Notes: generated from the letters alone by a model not told the origin. A stretch of 6,065 nucleotides of DNA from an uncultured Mycoplasmatota bacterium (GCA_947296775.1 CAMYRF010000060.1:1-6065), one strand, 5' to 3'; numbered from the stretch's first letter, positions 1-5,602 are shown. Numbers and translations: made by a program.

Positions 1-817
1 ATAATACACAAATTAAAGCAATACCGATAACACCAGCAGCAGCAGTTTTTTCTAAAGAATTTTCACCAAAAGCAGCTCCAACACTTTTAGAAGAAATTTC
101 AACTAATTTAGTAGGCATACTACCAGAATTAATTAAATCAACTAAACTTTGAGCCTCTTCTTCTTCAAAATTTCCTTGAATAATAACATCACTACTAAAG
201 CCTTGTGAAACTGTTGCCACAGAAAGACAATTAGAATTTCCTAAAGATCCACATTTCATGCCTTCCTCTGCAAACGAATTATCTTTATCATCATAATCTA
301 GCCATATAACAATACGATTATCTTCCGTTTCACTTACTTTTTTAGTAACTTTATAAAATTCATCCTTATCCTTAATGCTTAAAGAAACAACAGGATTTCC
401 TTTTTCGTCAGTTCCCACTTTAGCAGCTCCGCCTTTTAAAACATCGCTAGTCATAAGCAAATTATCATTTGTATCACGGAAAGTTAAACTTGCAGTTTGA
501 CTAAGAACATTACGAGCATCTTCAGCATTATCAATACCCGCAAGTTGAACACGGATTTTATCACCTTCAATATCAATAGTAGGTTCTAAAACTCCTAAAA
601 CGTCAATTCTCTTAACTAATGTCTTATAAGTAGAATTAACCATATCGTTAGTCACTTTATTCTTACCATCAATACTTTCTAATTGATATAAAACTTCAAA
701 ACCACCTTGTAAATCAAGACCTAATTTTACATTTTGTAAAACAGGAAATAACAGAGCTAAAGAAGCTCCTATAATAGCAATTGTAAATAGTATACGTAAA
801 ATAATTTTTTTCTTCAT
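1..817 (-). CDS. secD: Protein translocase subunit SecD (N-terminal part; C-terminus outside window)
   Basis: SecD, with SecF, uses the proton motive force to help pull exported proteins through SecYEG on the outer face of the membrane. The visible 272 codons start MKKKIILRIL with a first membrane helix (about residues 7-27), followed at once by the family signature LGLDLQGG (32-39). The large extracytoplasmic P1 domain follows, with the NVLSQTASLTFRD segment (103-115). Near the cut end come NSGSMPTKLVEISSKSVGAAFG (230-251), equivalent to the conserved block before helix 2, and the start of that helix (from about 258). The ATG at 817 has an AGAAGGAG ribosome binding site ending 9 bases upstream, and the fit to the SecD N-terminus is good. 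It lies 15 bp after the comN-like gene and is probably co-transcribed with it. Whether it is a separate SecD or a SecDF fusion, as in B. subtilis, cannot be seen because the gene leaves the window. Confidence 0.95.
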   Translation of the reverse strand, partial: MKKKIILRILFTIAIIGASLALLFPVLQNVKLGLDLQGGFEVLYQLESIDGKNKVTNDMVNSTYKTLVKRIDVLGVLEPTIDIEGDKIRVQLAGIDNAEDARNVLSQTASLTFRDTNDNLLMTSDVLKGGAAKVGTDEKGNPVVSLSIKDKDEFYKVTKKVSETEDNRIVIWLDYDDKDNSFAEEGMKCGSLGNSNCLSVATVSQGFSSDVIIQGNFEEEEAQSLVDLINSGSMPTKLVEISSKSVGAAFGENSLEKTAAAGVIGIALICVL

Positions 818-826
818 GTTATAAAA

Positions 827-834
827 CTCCTTCT
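827..834 (-). promoter_or_regulatory. secD ribosome binding site overlapping the comN-like stop codon
   Basis: On the minus strand AGAAGGAG lies 9 bases before the secD ATG. The upstream gene's TAG (835-833) shares its A and G with the first bases of this site. Ribosomes finishing the upstream gene therefore stop on the secD site, which suggests translational coupling of the two genes (inference). Confidence 0.8.
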
Positions 835-1105
835 AGTCTTCAAAATATACTCTTCTTTTTTTATAATTTAGTTTCCCTTTAAAATAAGCATCAATCAGTG
901 CATTATCACTATTAAAAATATCACTAACCATCTCGCATAAAGCTAAATTATTACTACTTTTCCATTTTTTTTCTTTTAAATAATTCCATACATCTTCGCC
1001 AGTCAAATAATCATAGCCATCCCTTTTTAATTCTAACACTTTTGATTTAAGGGCCGGTTTCAATCGTTCATATAGTTCTTGTACACTGCCAAACTCTATA
1101 TCCAT
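833..1105 (-). CDS. comN: ComN-like post-transcriptional regulator family protein
   Basis: This 90-residue soluble, charged protein lacks a signal peptide or membrane helix. The segment EDVWNYLKEKKWK (residues 37-49), preceded by LKRDGYDYLTG, matches what I know of the ComN/YrzD family (Post_transc_reg), whose B. subtilis member acts after transcription on the comE competence operon and sits directly upstream of secDF. Gene position and size agree with this. An in-frame ATG at 1135 would give 100 residues, but it overlaps the -10 box of the promoter at 1134-1162. The ATG at 1105 has a GGAGGG site five bases upstream, so it is taken as the start. The stop codon lies in the secD ribosome binding site, so the two probably form an operon. 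Function in this organism is inferred from family and synteny; the role could be different where no competence system exists. Confidence 0.8.
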   Translation of the reverse strand: MDIEFGSVQELYERLKPALKSKVLELKRDGYDYLTGEDVWNYLKEKKWKSSNNLALCEMVSDIFNSDNALIDAYFKGKLNYKKRRVYFED

Positions 1106-1110
1106 ATTTT

Positions 1111-1116
1111 CCCTCC
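1111..1116 (-). promoter_or_regulatory. Ribosome binding site that fixes the comN-like start
   Basis: GGAGGG on the minus strand lies five bases before the ATG at 1105. It favours this start over the in-frame ATGs at 1135 and 1129, which lie in or next to the -10 box and have no such site. Confidence 0.8.
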
Positions 1117-1133
1117 ATACAATACACATAAAC

Positions 1134-1162
1134 ATTATACCCTAATTTAAATGTTTTTTAAA
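1134..1162 (-). promoter_or_regulatory. Sigma-A-type promoter for comN-like/secD operon
   Basis: On the minus strand the -35 is TTTAAA (1162-1157, 4 of 6 consensus bases), the spacer is 17 bases, and the -10 is a perfect TATAAT (1139-1134). Transcription would start near 1127, leaving a leader of about 20 bases with the GGAGGG site. No operator-like repeat is evident. Confidence 0.7.
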
Positions 1163-1212
1163 GATATAACCTAAAATTAATTGATAAAAATAATATATCA
1201 AGATAAAATTAA

Positions 1213-1347
1213 CATCTTGGACACAAACTAGCCGAAGAAGAATATATAGCTTTAGAAAAATATTATTTAGAACAAGCAATTCACGGCATTCAAGATACAT
1301 CATATATAGAAGCATGCAAAATAAAAAAACTAACTATAAATTTATAA
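1213..1347 (+). pseudogene. Coding-like remnant of 44 codons, unidentified
   Basis: Between the comN-like promoter and the flippase promoter, one plus-strand frame reads HLGHKLAEEEYIALEKYYLE, continues with QAIHGIQDTSYIEACKIKKL and ends at TAA. The composition is that of a normal soluble helical protein (EEEYIALEKYYLEQA), in contrast to the surrounding A/T runs. There is no start codon or ribosome binding site, and a TAA lies directly before the His codon. The reading is therefore the tail of a gene whose front half is lost. I do not recognise the family. It could also be chance, since 44 codons is short. Confidence 0.3.
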
Positions 1348-1372
1348 TTATTTAAAAAAATTAGATTTATTT

Positions 1373-1401
1373 CCATTTTTTTTCATATACATGCATATAA
1401 T
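1373..1401 (+). promoter_or_regulatory. Promoter of the SpoVB-like gene, sigma-E-like, nearly leaderless
   Basis: CATATAAT (1394-1401) contains a perfect TATAAT (1396-1401) that ends only five bases before the ATG at 1407, so transcription would begin at or next to the start codon. No good sigma-A -35 lies at the right distance. The box does fit the sporulation sigma-E -10 (CATACAAT type), and CCATTTT (1373-1379) is a partial match to the sigma-E -35 with a 14-base spacer. In B. subtilis spoVB belongs to the sigma-E regulon. The assignment to sigma-E is inference; a sigma-A promoter with a poor -35 is the alternative. Confidence 0.45.
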
Positions 1402-1406
1402 CTAGT

Positions 1407-2708
1407 ATGATAAAAATCAAAGGAAATTTATTTATAAAAGGTACTATAATACTAATTATTGGCGGTCTTATCACCAAAATTATTAGTATGTTTATAAAAA
1501 TTGTTTTAGCAAGACTAATAGGAACTGAAGGTATGGGAATCTATATGTTAATATCACCAACCTTTACCTTGTTAATGGCTGTTGCTAGCCTAGGTTTCCC
1601 AGTCGCCATAAGTAAACTAGTTGCTGAAGATACTAAAAATAACAAAAACTTAGTTTTTTCAATACTTCCTATTTCGTTAGTAATAAATCTTACAATAATG
1701 TTACTATTATTTTTCTTAGGAAATTATATAAGCAGCAACCTTCTAAACGAGCCAAGGAGCTACTACGCCCTACTTTGCATTGGTTTTGTTTTACCCTTTA
1801 TTAGTATTTCAAGCATTTTAAGAGGATATTTTTTTGGCAAACAAAACATGTTACCTCATGTTATTTCAAATGTAACTGAAGATGTCATCAGATTGATTTG
1901 CCTTATTATAGGTATCCCAATATTTATAAAATCTGGAATCGAATATGCTGTAGCCTTTGTTGTATTAACAAACGTTATCAGTGAACTTACCTCAATATTT
2001 GTTTTGTTCTTCTTTTTACCAAAACATTTCAAAATAACAAAAAAAGATTTAACCCCACACAAAAACAATATCAAAGAAGTATTTAATATAGGAATTCCAA
2101 CTACTATGAGTAGATTGATAGGATCTATAGGCTTTTTTTTCGAACCAATAATATTAACATACTGCTTAATTAAAAACGGATATACCAATAATTACATTGT
2201 TAATGAATACGGAATAATCAACGGATTTATCATGCCGCTAATATTAATACCATCATTTTTCACAATGGCCATAAGTCAAGCTTTAATACCAAACATTAGT
2301 AAATCATATAGTAAAGGACATAAAAAATATGTCTGGAACAAAATAAAACTAGCTATATTTCTATCACTATTAATTGGAGTCCCAGCTACTATAATATTTG
2401 AAATTATACCAGAAATACCTATGAAGTTTATATATAATACAACCGCTGGAATTGAGTATATAAAAATTTTAGCCCCCCTATGTCTATTTCATTATATACA
2501 AGCCCCTCTAACTGCCAGCTTACAAGCTATGGGAAAGGCAAAAGAAGCAATGAATGGAACCTTAATCGGAACAATTATCAGAATAATTTCGCTATTCATT
2601 TTCTGTAATTTACATATTGGTTTATGGGCCCTAATTTGGAGTAGTGTCTTAAATATGATAGTTGTAACAATACATCAATATATTCACGTTAAAAAATCTT
2701 TAAAGTAA
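1407..2708 (+). CDS. spoVB: SpoVB/MurJ-like lipid-linked oligosaccharide flippase
   Basis: This 433-residue integral membrane protein of the MOP/MVF superfamily probably moves a lipid-linked cell-envelope precursor across the membrane; SpoVB itself is needed for spore cortex peptidoglycan. About 12 hydrophobic segments run along its whole length. Family motifs are RLIGTEGMGIYML (36-48), GFPVAISKLVAE (63-74) and LRGYFFGKQNMLP (138-150). In the second half they are GIPTTMSRLIGSI (229-241), YGIINGFIMPLILIPSFF (268-285) followed by ALIPNISKSYSKG (292-304), and LQAMGKAKEAMNGTLIGTIIRI (372-393). At 433 residues it is shorter than B. subtilis SpoVB (about 518), so a 12-helix form is likely. An in-frame TAA six bases before the ATG excludes an earlier start. 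No ribosome binding site is seen, in keeping with a leaderless message. It is transcribed away from its neighbours on both sides. Synteny with comN and secD supports the name, but a vegetative flippase role is equally possible. Confidence 0.88.
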   Translation: MIKIKGNLFIKGTIILIIGGLITKIISMFIKIVLARLIGTEGMGIYMLISPTFTLLMAVASLGFPVAISKLVAEDTKNNKNLVFSILPISLVINLTIMLLLFFLGNYISSNLLNEPRSYYALLCIGFVLPFISISSILRGYFFGKQNMLPHVISNVTEDVIRLICLIIGIPIFIKSGIEYAVAFVVLTNVISELTSIFVLFFFLPKHFKITKKDLTPHKNNIKEVFNIGIPTTMSRLIGSIGFFFEPIILTYCLIKNGYTNNYIVNEYGIINGFIMPLILIPSFFTMAISQALIPNISKSYSKGHKKYVWNKIKLAIFLSLLIGVPATIIFEIIPEIPMKFIYNTTAGIEYIKILAPLCLFHYIQAPLTASLQAMGKAKEAMNGTLIGTIIRIISLFIFCNLHIGLWALIWSSVLNMIVVTIHQYIHVKKSLK

Positions 2709-2730
2709 ATCAAAAATTATTTTAATTCTT

Positions 2731-2943
2731 CTATTTCTCCCATTCGTGTAATATAAAATTGTCATTACTCATAGTTACCACATCCCTTATAAATTTATTC
2801 CTTGCATTAGGTGTGAGTATTTCATCTAATATATCATAAAGTTCAGTAAAATCTTCTGCTGCAAGCATCATAAGCCATATATCAGATTTTTCTTTAGCAC
2901 TATAAAATAAATGCCTAAAAAAATATATTTTCTCATCAAAAAA
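2731..2943 (-). pseudogene. Coding-like remnant of 70 codons, possible C-terminal tail of an Rpn-type nuclease
   Basis: The minus strand has an open stretch between two TAG codons. It reads FFDEKIYFFRHLFYSAKEKS, then DIWLMMLAAEDFTELYDILD, then EILTPNARNKFIRDVVTMSN and DNFILHEWEK before the stop. The amino acid pattern is that of a real helical protein. It has no start codon with a ribosome binding site; the first Met lies mid-way, in LMMLAAEDF. The stretch follows the terminator of the gene at 2954-3643, so it is not the continuation of that gene. The R..FI..V..MS.D....HEWEK pattern reminds me of C-terminal regions of Rpn/PD-(D/E)XK transposase-like nucleases, which are often fragmented in Firmicutes, but this is an impression only. 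The catalytic part is absent. Confidence 0.4.
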
Positions 2944-2958
2944 CTAGCAAATGCTAGT
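2938..2958 (-). terminator. Intrinsic terminator of the 229-residue surface protein gene
   Basis: ACTAGCAAATGCTAGT (2943-2958) is a perfect inverted repeat giving a 6-7 bp stem. On the minus strand it is followed at once by six T residues (2943-2938). The gene's TAG stop (2956-2954) lies inside the stem, so coding end and terminator overlap. There is no T run on the plus side, so it is one-directional. Confidence 0.75.
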
Positions 2959-3643
2959 CTTGAACATAATCAATAATAATTTTTGCAGATTTGTTATAGT
3001 ATTTTACATCATCATTAGATGAGTTTTTATATGAAATAGTTACAGTCATTGTGGTACTTTCTCCTACAGCTAACTTATCACCTTTTTCAAGTCCAGAAAT
3101 TTGAAATTCAATCATATCATCCTGATTATCTGGAACTAAACGAATATCCTCAACTTTAGCATTAAGTTGCCCCTTATTTGTTATTGTAAATTCATAAACA
3201 ATTTTATCCTCAGGGCCAGTTAATGCAACATCAAAAGAAGCAGATAAAGCATTAAATGTTACAGGCGTTATTTCTCTCGCATAACCATAAACTCCAGTAT
3301 TTATTGCCTTAGTAAATGAAATGTTCCATTTATCTGACACTACTATATTTGACGATCCACCATCACCAACATTGGTCGCATCCTTTTCGTCGTCATTATT
3401 CCTATTATCTTTACCCAGATTATTAGAATTATTATTACCAGTATTACTACCAGTATCATTTTTGTTAGAATTATTATCCCAAGGAACAAATACATCTGTA
3501 ACTTTTTTAATGCCTCTAAGGACCGCATTATAAGCAAGTGGTTGAGCAAAAACAGCATATCCAACAATAATAGCTAAAGCTGATATGGCAACAATAGTAT
3601 TTCTTTTTTTATTTTTTTGAATATATTTTTCTTGTTTTCTCAT
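2954..3643 (-). CDS. Membrane-anchored TasA/camelysin-like surface protein with Asn-rich stalk
   Basis: This 229-residue exported protein begins with a basic stretch (MRKQEKYIQKNKKR) and a hydrophobic helix (about 16-33, ending GYAVFA), as in SipW-type signal peptides. A low-complexity stalk rich in Asn, Asp, Gly and Ser follows (about 56-98). A beta-rich domain (about 104-229) starts at KWNISF and has SASFDVALTGPEDKIVYEF, TITNKGQLNAKVEDIRLV, FQISGLEKGD, MTVTISYKN and the end IIIDYVQD. Its NKG-x-L-x-AK...SGL-x-x-G...DYVQ order matches residues 45-175 of the larger protein encoded at 4176-5462, so the two are paralogues. Such domains occur in TasA, camelysin (M73) and BsaA-like matrix proteins, which lie at the cell surface and may polymerise. 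A GAGGG site precedes the ATG at 3643. No SipW-type peptidase or sortase motif is present, so processing and partners are unknown. Function is inferred from fold-type only. Confidence 0.75.
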   Translation of the reverse strand: MRKQEKYIQKNKKRNTIVAISALAIIVGYAVFAQPLAYNAVLRGIKKVTDVFVPWDNNSNKNDTGSNTGNNNSNNLGKDNRNNDDEKDATNVGDGGSSNIVVSDKWNISFTKAINTGVYGYAREITPVTFNALSASFDVALTGPEDKIVYEFTITNKGQLNAKVEDIRLVPDNQDDMIEFQISGLEKGDKLAVGESTTMTVTISYKNSSNDDVKYYNKSAKIIIDYVQD

Positions 3644-3661
3644 AAAATACCCTCTTTTACT

Positions 3662-3691
3662 TTACTAAAAAAGTATATCATAATATATAAT
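3662..3691 (+). promoter_or_regulatory. Possible divergent promoter for the YrzE-like gene
   Basis: A perfect TATAAT lies at 3686-3691 on the plus strand, inside the spacer of the opposite promoter. The only -35 candidate is weak (TTACTA at 3662-3667, 18-base spacer, 3 of 6). If used, the leader is about 57 bases. TATATT at 3733-3738 is an alternative -10, also without a good -35. Confidence 0.3.
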
Positions 3692-3700
3692 GTTTTTCAA
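3672..3700 (-). promoter_or_regulatory. Strong sigma-A promoter for the 229-residue surface protein
   Basis: On the minus strand the -35 is TTGAAA (3700-3695, 5 of 6), the spacer is exactly 17 bases, and the -10 is TATACT (3677-3672, 5 of 6). The start would be near 3665, giving a leader of about 20 bases that carries the AGAGGG ribosome binding site. It is the best-matching promoter in the window. Confidence 0.8.
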
Positions 3701-3754
3701 GTGACGAAACTCATATTTTTATGCAAAAAACATATATTTAATTAGGAGGTTCAC

Positions 3755-4114
3755 ATGAAATACTTAAAAAAAATATTAAAAAGTTTTTTATTTACTACTT
3801 TAAGCATTTTACTTCTAACATTTATATTTACACTTCTAAATTATTTTAATATAATAAATTCAAAAATAATGATAATATCAAAAATAATCATTCCTCTTTT
3901 TTCACTAGCTCTTGGTGGATATATCATAGGTAAAGGAGCTGAAAAAAACGGCTGGCTTGAAGGTCTAAAATTAGGTTTAATTATAACACTATTAATATTT
4001 GTTGGCAATTTAATTTTTAGTCCAAAATTAATATTAAAAGATTTGATTTTTTATATTTTACTAATTACAAGTTCTATGCTTGGCGCAATGATTGGAATCA
4101 ATAGAAAGAAATAA
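3755..4114 (+). CDS. YrzE-like TIGR04086-type small membrane protein
   Basis: This 119-residue protein is predicted to have four membrane helices, at about 10-32, 37-60, 66-87 and 93-114, with basic ends (MKYLKKILKS and NRKK). The loop between helices 2 and 3 holds GGYIIGKGAEKNGWLEGLKLG (54-74). This Gly-rich segment is typical of the TIGR04086 family, whose B. subtilis member YrzE lies between tgt/yajC and spoVB. The role of the family is not known to me. The start has a strong AGGAGG site five bases upstream. The gene is convergent with the 428-residue surface protein gene and divergent from the 229-residue one. The bidirectional terminator begins in its stop codon. Family assignment rests on size, helix layout, the Gly motif and synteny rather than long sequence identity. 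Confidence 0.7.
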   Translation: MKYLKKILKSFLFTTLSILLLTFIFTLLNYFNIINSKIMIISKIIIPLFSLALGGYIIGKGAEKNGWLEGLKLGLIITLLIFVGNLIFSPKLILKDLIFYILLITSSMLGAMIGINRKK

Positions 4115-4141
4115 AACTGCATAGATTTTCTATACAGTTTT
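4113..4141. terminator. Bidirectional intrinsic terminator between convergent genes
   Basis: AAAACTGCATAG (4113-4124) pairs with CTATACAGTTTT (4130-4141) around a five-base loop, with one C/A mismatch. The 12-position stem ends in TTTTATTATGTTT on the plus strand and in TTTTATTTC on the minus strand, so it can stop transcription from both sides. It begins inside the TAA of the YrzE-like gene and lies about 35 bases after the stop of the convergent surface protein gene. Confidence 0.8.
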
Positions 4142-4175
4142 ATTATGTTTAAAATGATTTAAATATTATTTATTC

Positions 4176-5462
4176 TTAAACTATTGCATATGGATTTTTT
4201 CCAGTTCCTTCCCCCATTAATTGAATACCAGATTTTAGATACACTACCGGAAATACGTCAATAGCATTAGTTTTTGCAAAACTTGTATCGACAGCGCCAT
4301 TACTAGCTACACGAAACACGGTAAAAGAAGCTACTGTAGCAGGCGCAATAGTCCATAAATATCCCGATGTCGGTACCATGTAATTTGTGGCTTTACATAT
4401 TTCTTTATTGGTTGTGTTTAAACTCAAGTTGCCACACTCTTCTGTGTTTTTATTCGCTTTTATAAAATCACTTAAACTCATTAAACCTATATTTCCTGTC
4501 CATGTAGCTTGGTTCTCTGATTCTATTTGAGCTAACAAATCAGTATTGTTAGATGTTACTGAACCTACACTCCATGTATGAGTTTGGATTAAACTTTTCG
4601 CTTCATCACTTAAACTATTATAATAATCATTATTTAAGTATGTATTTAAATCGGCTGGCCTTGCCCAATTATTTAACCCCCACGTTCCTCCTGTTGTATC
4701 AAATGCCATATTTCCTATACTATCTTTTTTCATTATTTTTAAGCTTCCATCATTCTCTACTGATAGTATTTTCCAAGTTTCATCATTAAATGTTATATAG
4801 TTATTTGGATCAGTTCCTTTATAAACATATCTTCCTGTTTCATATTCGTCAGCATATAATCCATCTCCTGAAGTTACTGTATTAGACATTAAATCTGTCG
4901 AAGTTATTGGGACGTTTGGAATGCTTCCTCCATCATTTTGAACATAATCAAGTGTCACTGTAAGATTTCCTTTTGTATTTTCTGGTTGACTTGTTACTTT
5001 ATTACTATACTCTACTTTTACTGTAAGTACTGCTGTTCCATTATTCGCGCTTAATACTGAACCTTCTGTTAATCCTGATGTAGTAAATATTATTGCTTCA
5101 TTATTTGGTTCTGTTAATGTTATCTTATCTAATTTCGCATCTAATGTTCCTTTATTTGTTATTGTTATATCATATTCTATACTATCTTTCGGACTAACTA
5201 GATTTGTTTCAAATGAGGCCGTTAATGTTCCGATTCCTGTTATCTTTTTATCTCCAGTTGCATTAGTAGCAGTTGAGGCTCCTCCTACTATATTTTTTTC
5301 GGTTATTGCAGTTATAGCAATATCCCAATTTGAACCTATGCTACTTGTTCCTTTAATATTTAAAACACTACTAAAAGCTGCATATCCTACTGCCATTAAT
5401 AATACTACTGCACATAAACTTCCTACAATAATTTTTCTCTTTTTCTTTGCCGATATCCTCAT
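4176..5462 (-). CDS. Modular TasA-like surface protein with C-terminal 'WARP/PVVYLKS' domain
   Basis: This 428-residue exported protein has a basic N-terminus (MRISAKKKRK) and a hydrophobic helix (about 11-28) ending GYAAFSSVLNIKGT, a SipW-type signal layout with likely cleavage or anchoring near residue 28. Residues 45-175 form a beta-rich domain (NWDIAITAI, TASFETNLVSPKDSIEYDI, TNKGTLDAKLDKITL, TTSGLTEGS, LDYVQN) paralogous to the protein at 2954-3643. A linker, with TSGDGLYADEYETGRYVYKG (197-216), leads to a C-terminal domain with TWKILSVENDGSLKIMKKD, NNWARPADLNTYLNNDYYNS (264-283), GLMSLSDFIKAN, LWTIAP (369-374), PVVYLKSG and the end GEGTGKNPYAIV. Domains like this are common in gut Firmicutes pilin-like proteins; a C-type-lectin-like fold is my guess. 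C343 and C356 could form a disulfide. AGGAGAG precedes the ATG. The usual GVRPVV block is DVFPVV here, and the last ~180 bp is markedly richer in GC. The ligand and function are unknown. Confidence 0.8.
   Translation of the reverse strand: MRISAKKKRKIIVGSLCAVVLLMAVGYAAFSSVLNIKGTSSIGSNWDIAITAITEKNIVGGASTATNATGDKKITGIGTLTASFETNLVSPKDSIEYDITITNKGTLDAKLDKITLTEPNNEAIIFTTSGLTEGSVLSANNGTAVLTVKVEYSNKVTSQPENTKGNLTVTLDYVQNDGGSIPNVPITSTDLMSNTVTSGDGLYADEYETGRYVYKGTDPNNYITFNDETWKILSVENDGSLKIMKKDSIGNMAFDTTGGTWGLNNWARPADLNTYLNNDYYNSLSDEAKSLIQTHTWSVGSVTSNNTDLLAQIESENQATWTGNIGLMSLSDFIKANKNTEECGNLSLNTTNKEICKATNYMVPTSGYLWTIAPATVASFTVFRVASNGAVDTSFAKTNAIDVFPVVYLKSGIQLMGEGTGKNPYAIV
4201..4380 (-). other. GC-rich, compositionally distinct 3' segment of the surface protein gene
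   Basis: By direct count this 180-bp stretch has 75 G+C (about 42%). Two 60-bp samples of the same gene (4441-4500 and 4741-4800) have 16 and 17 (27-28%). The coding strand is fairly poor in A here (46 of 180) and uses GCG, CCG, GTC, ACC, GAC and GGC codons that are rare in the neighbouring genes. It encodes about residues 362-421, including the LWTIAP to PVVYLKS block. It may mark recombination or targeted diversification; neither is shown by the sequence alone. Confidence 0.6.
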
Positions 5463-5490
5463 GTTTTCTCTCTCCTACTATTCTATTTAA

Positions 5491-5519
5491 ACTATATCAA
5501 AAAAGTCATAAAAAAACAA
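5491..5519 (-). promoter_or_regulatory. Extended -10 promoter for the 428-residue surface protein
   Basis: On the minus strand TGATATAGT (5499-5491) gives a TG-n extended -10 with hexamer TATAGT (5 of 6). TTGTTT (5519-5514) lies 17 bases upstream as a weak -35. The start would be near 5484, with a leader of about 22 bases carrying AGGAGAG. Confidence 0.6.
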
Positions 5520-5571
5520 GAAAAAAACAAATTAAGCATTATCCATAGATATATTCTATATAAATTAATAC

Positions 5572-5602
5572 AAAAAATAACCTCGAAACTAATCAAGGTT
5601 AT
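5572..5602 (-). terminator. Intrinsic terminator of tgt, with the stop codon in its loop
   Basis: ATAACCTCGA (5577-5586) pairs with TCAAGGTTAT (5593-5602) over ten positions with one G-U pair and a six-base loop. On the minus strand it is followed by six T residues (5577-5572). The tgt TAG (5591-5589) is in the loop. It separates tgt from the surface protein gene, which has its own promoter. Confidence 0.8.

Noticed and set aside
1106..1135. Longer comN-like start at the ATG at 1135 (MFMCIVWREN...)
   Set aside because: This ATG overlaps the -10 box and has no ribosome binding site; the ATG at 1105 has GGAGGG five bases upstream.
1856..2188. 110-codon minus-strand open frame inside the flippase gene
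   Set aside because: Antisense shadow of a clearly conserved membrane protein; no ribosome binding site or recognisable domain.
3400..3475. Repeat array from the Asn/Asp-rich stalk coding region
   Set aside because: The sequence is low-complexity with irregular units; there are no fixed-length tandem or CRISPR-type repeats.
3321..3567. Two open frames (one per strand) within the Asn-rich stalk region of the surface protein gene
   Set aside because: Low-complexity shadows; the real frame has a promoter, ribosome binding site, terminator and a paralogue.
4553..4789. 78-codon plus-strand open frame opposite the large surface protein gene
   Set aside because: Antisense shadow with biased Leu/Tyr/His composition and no supporting signals.
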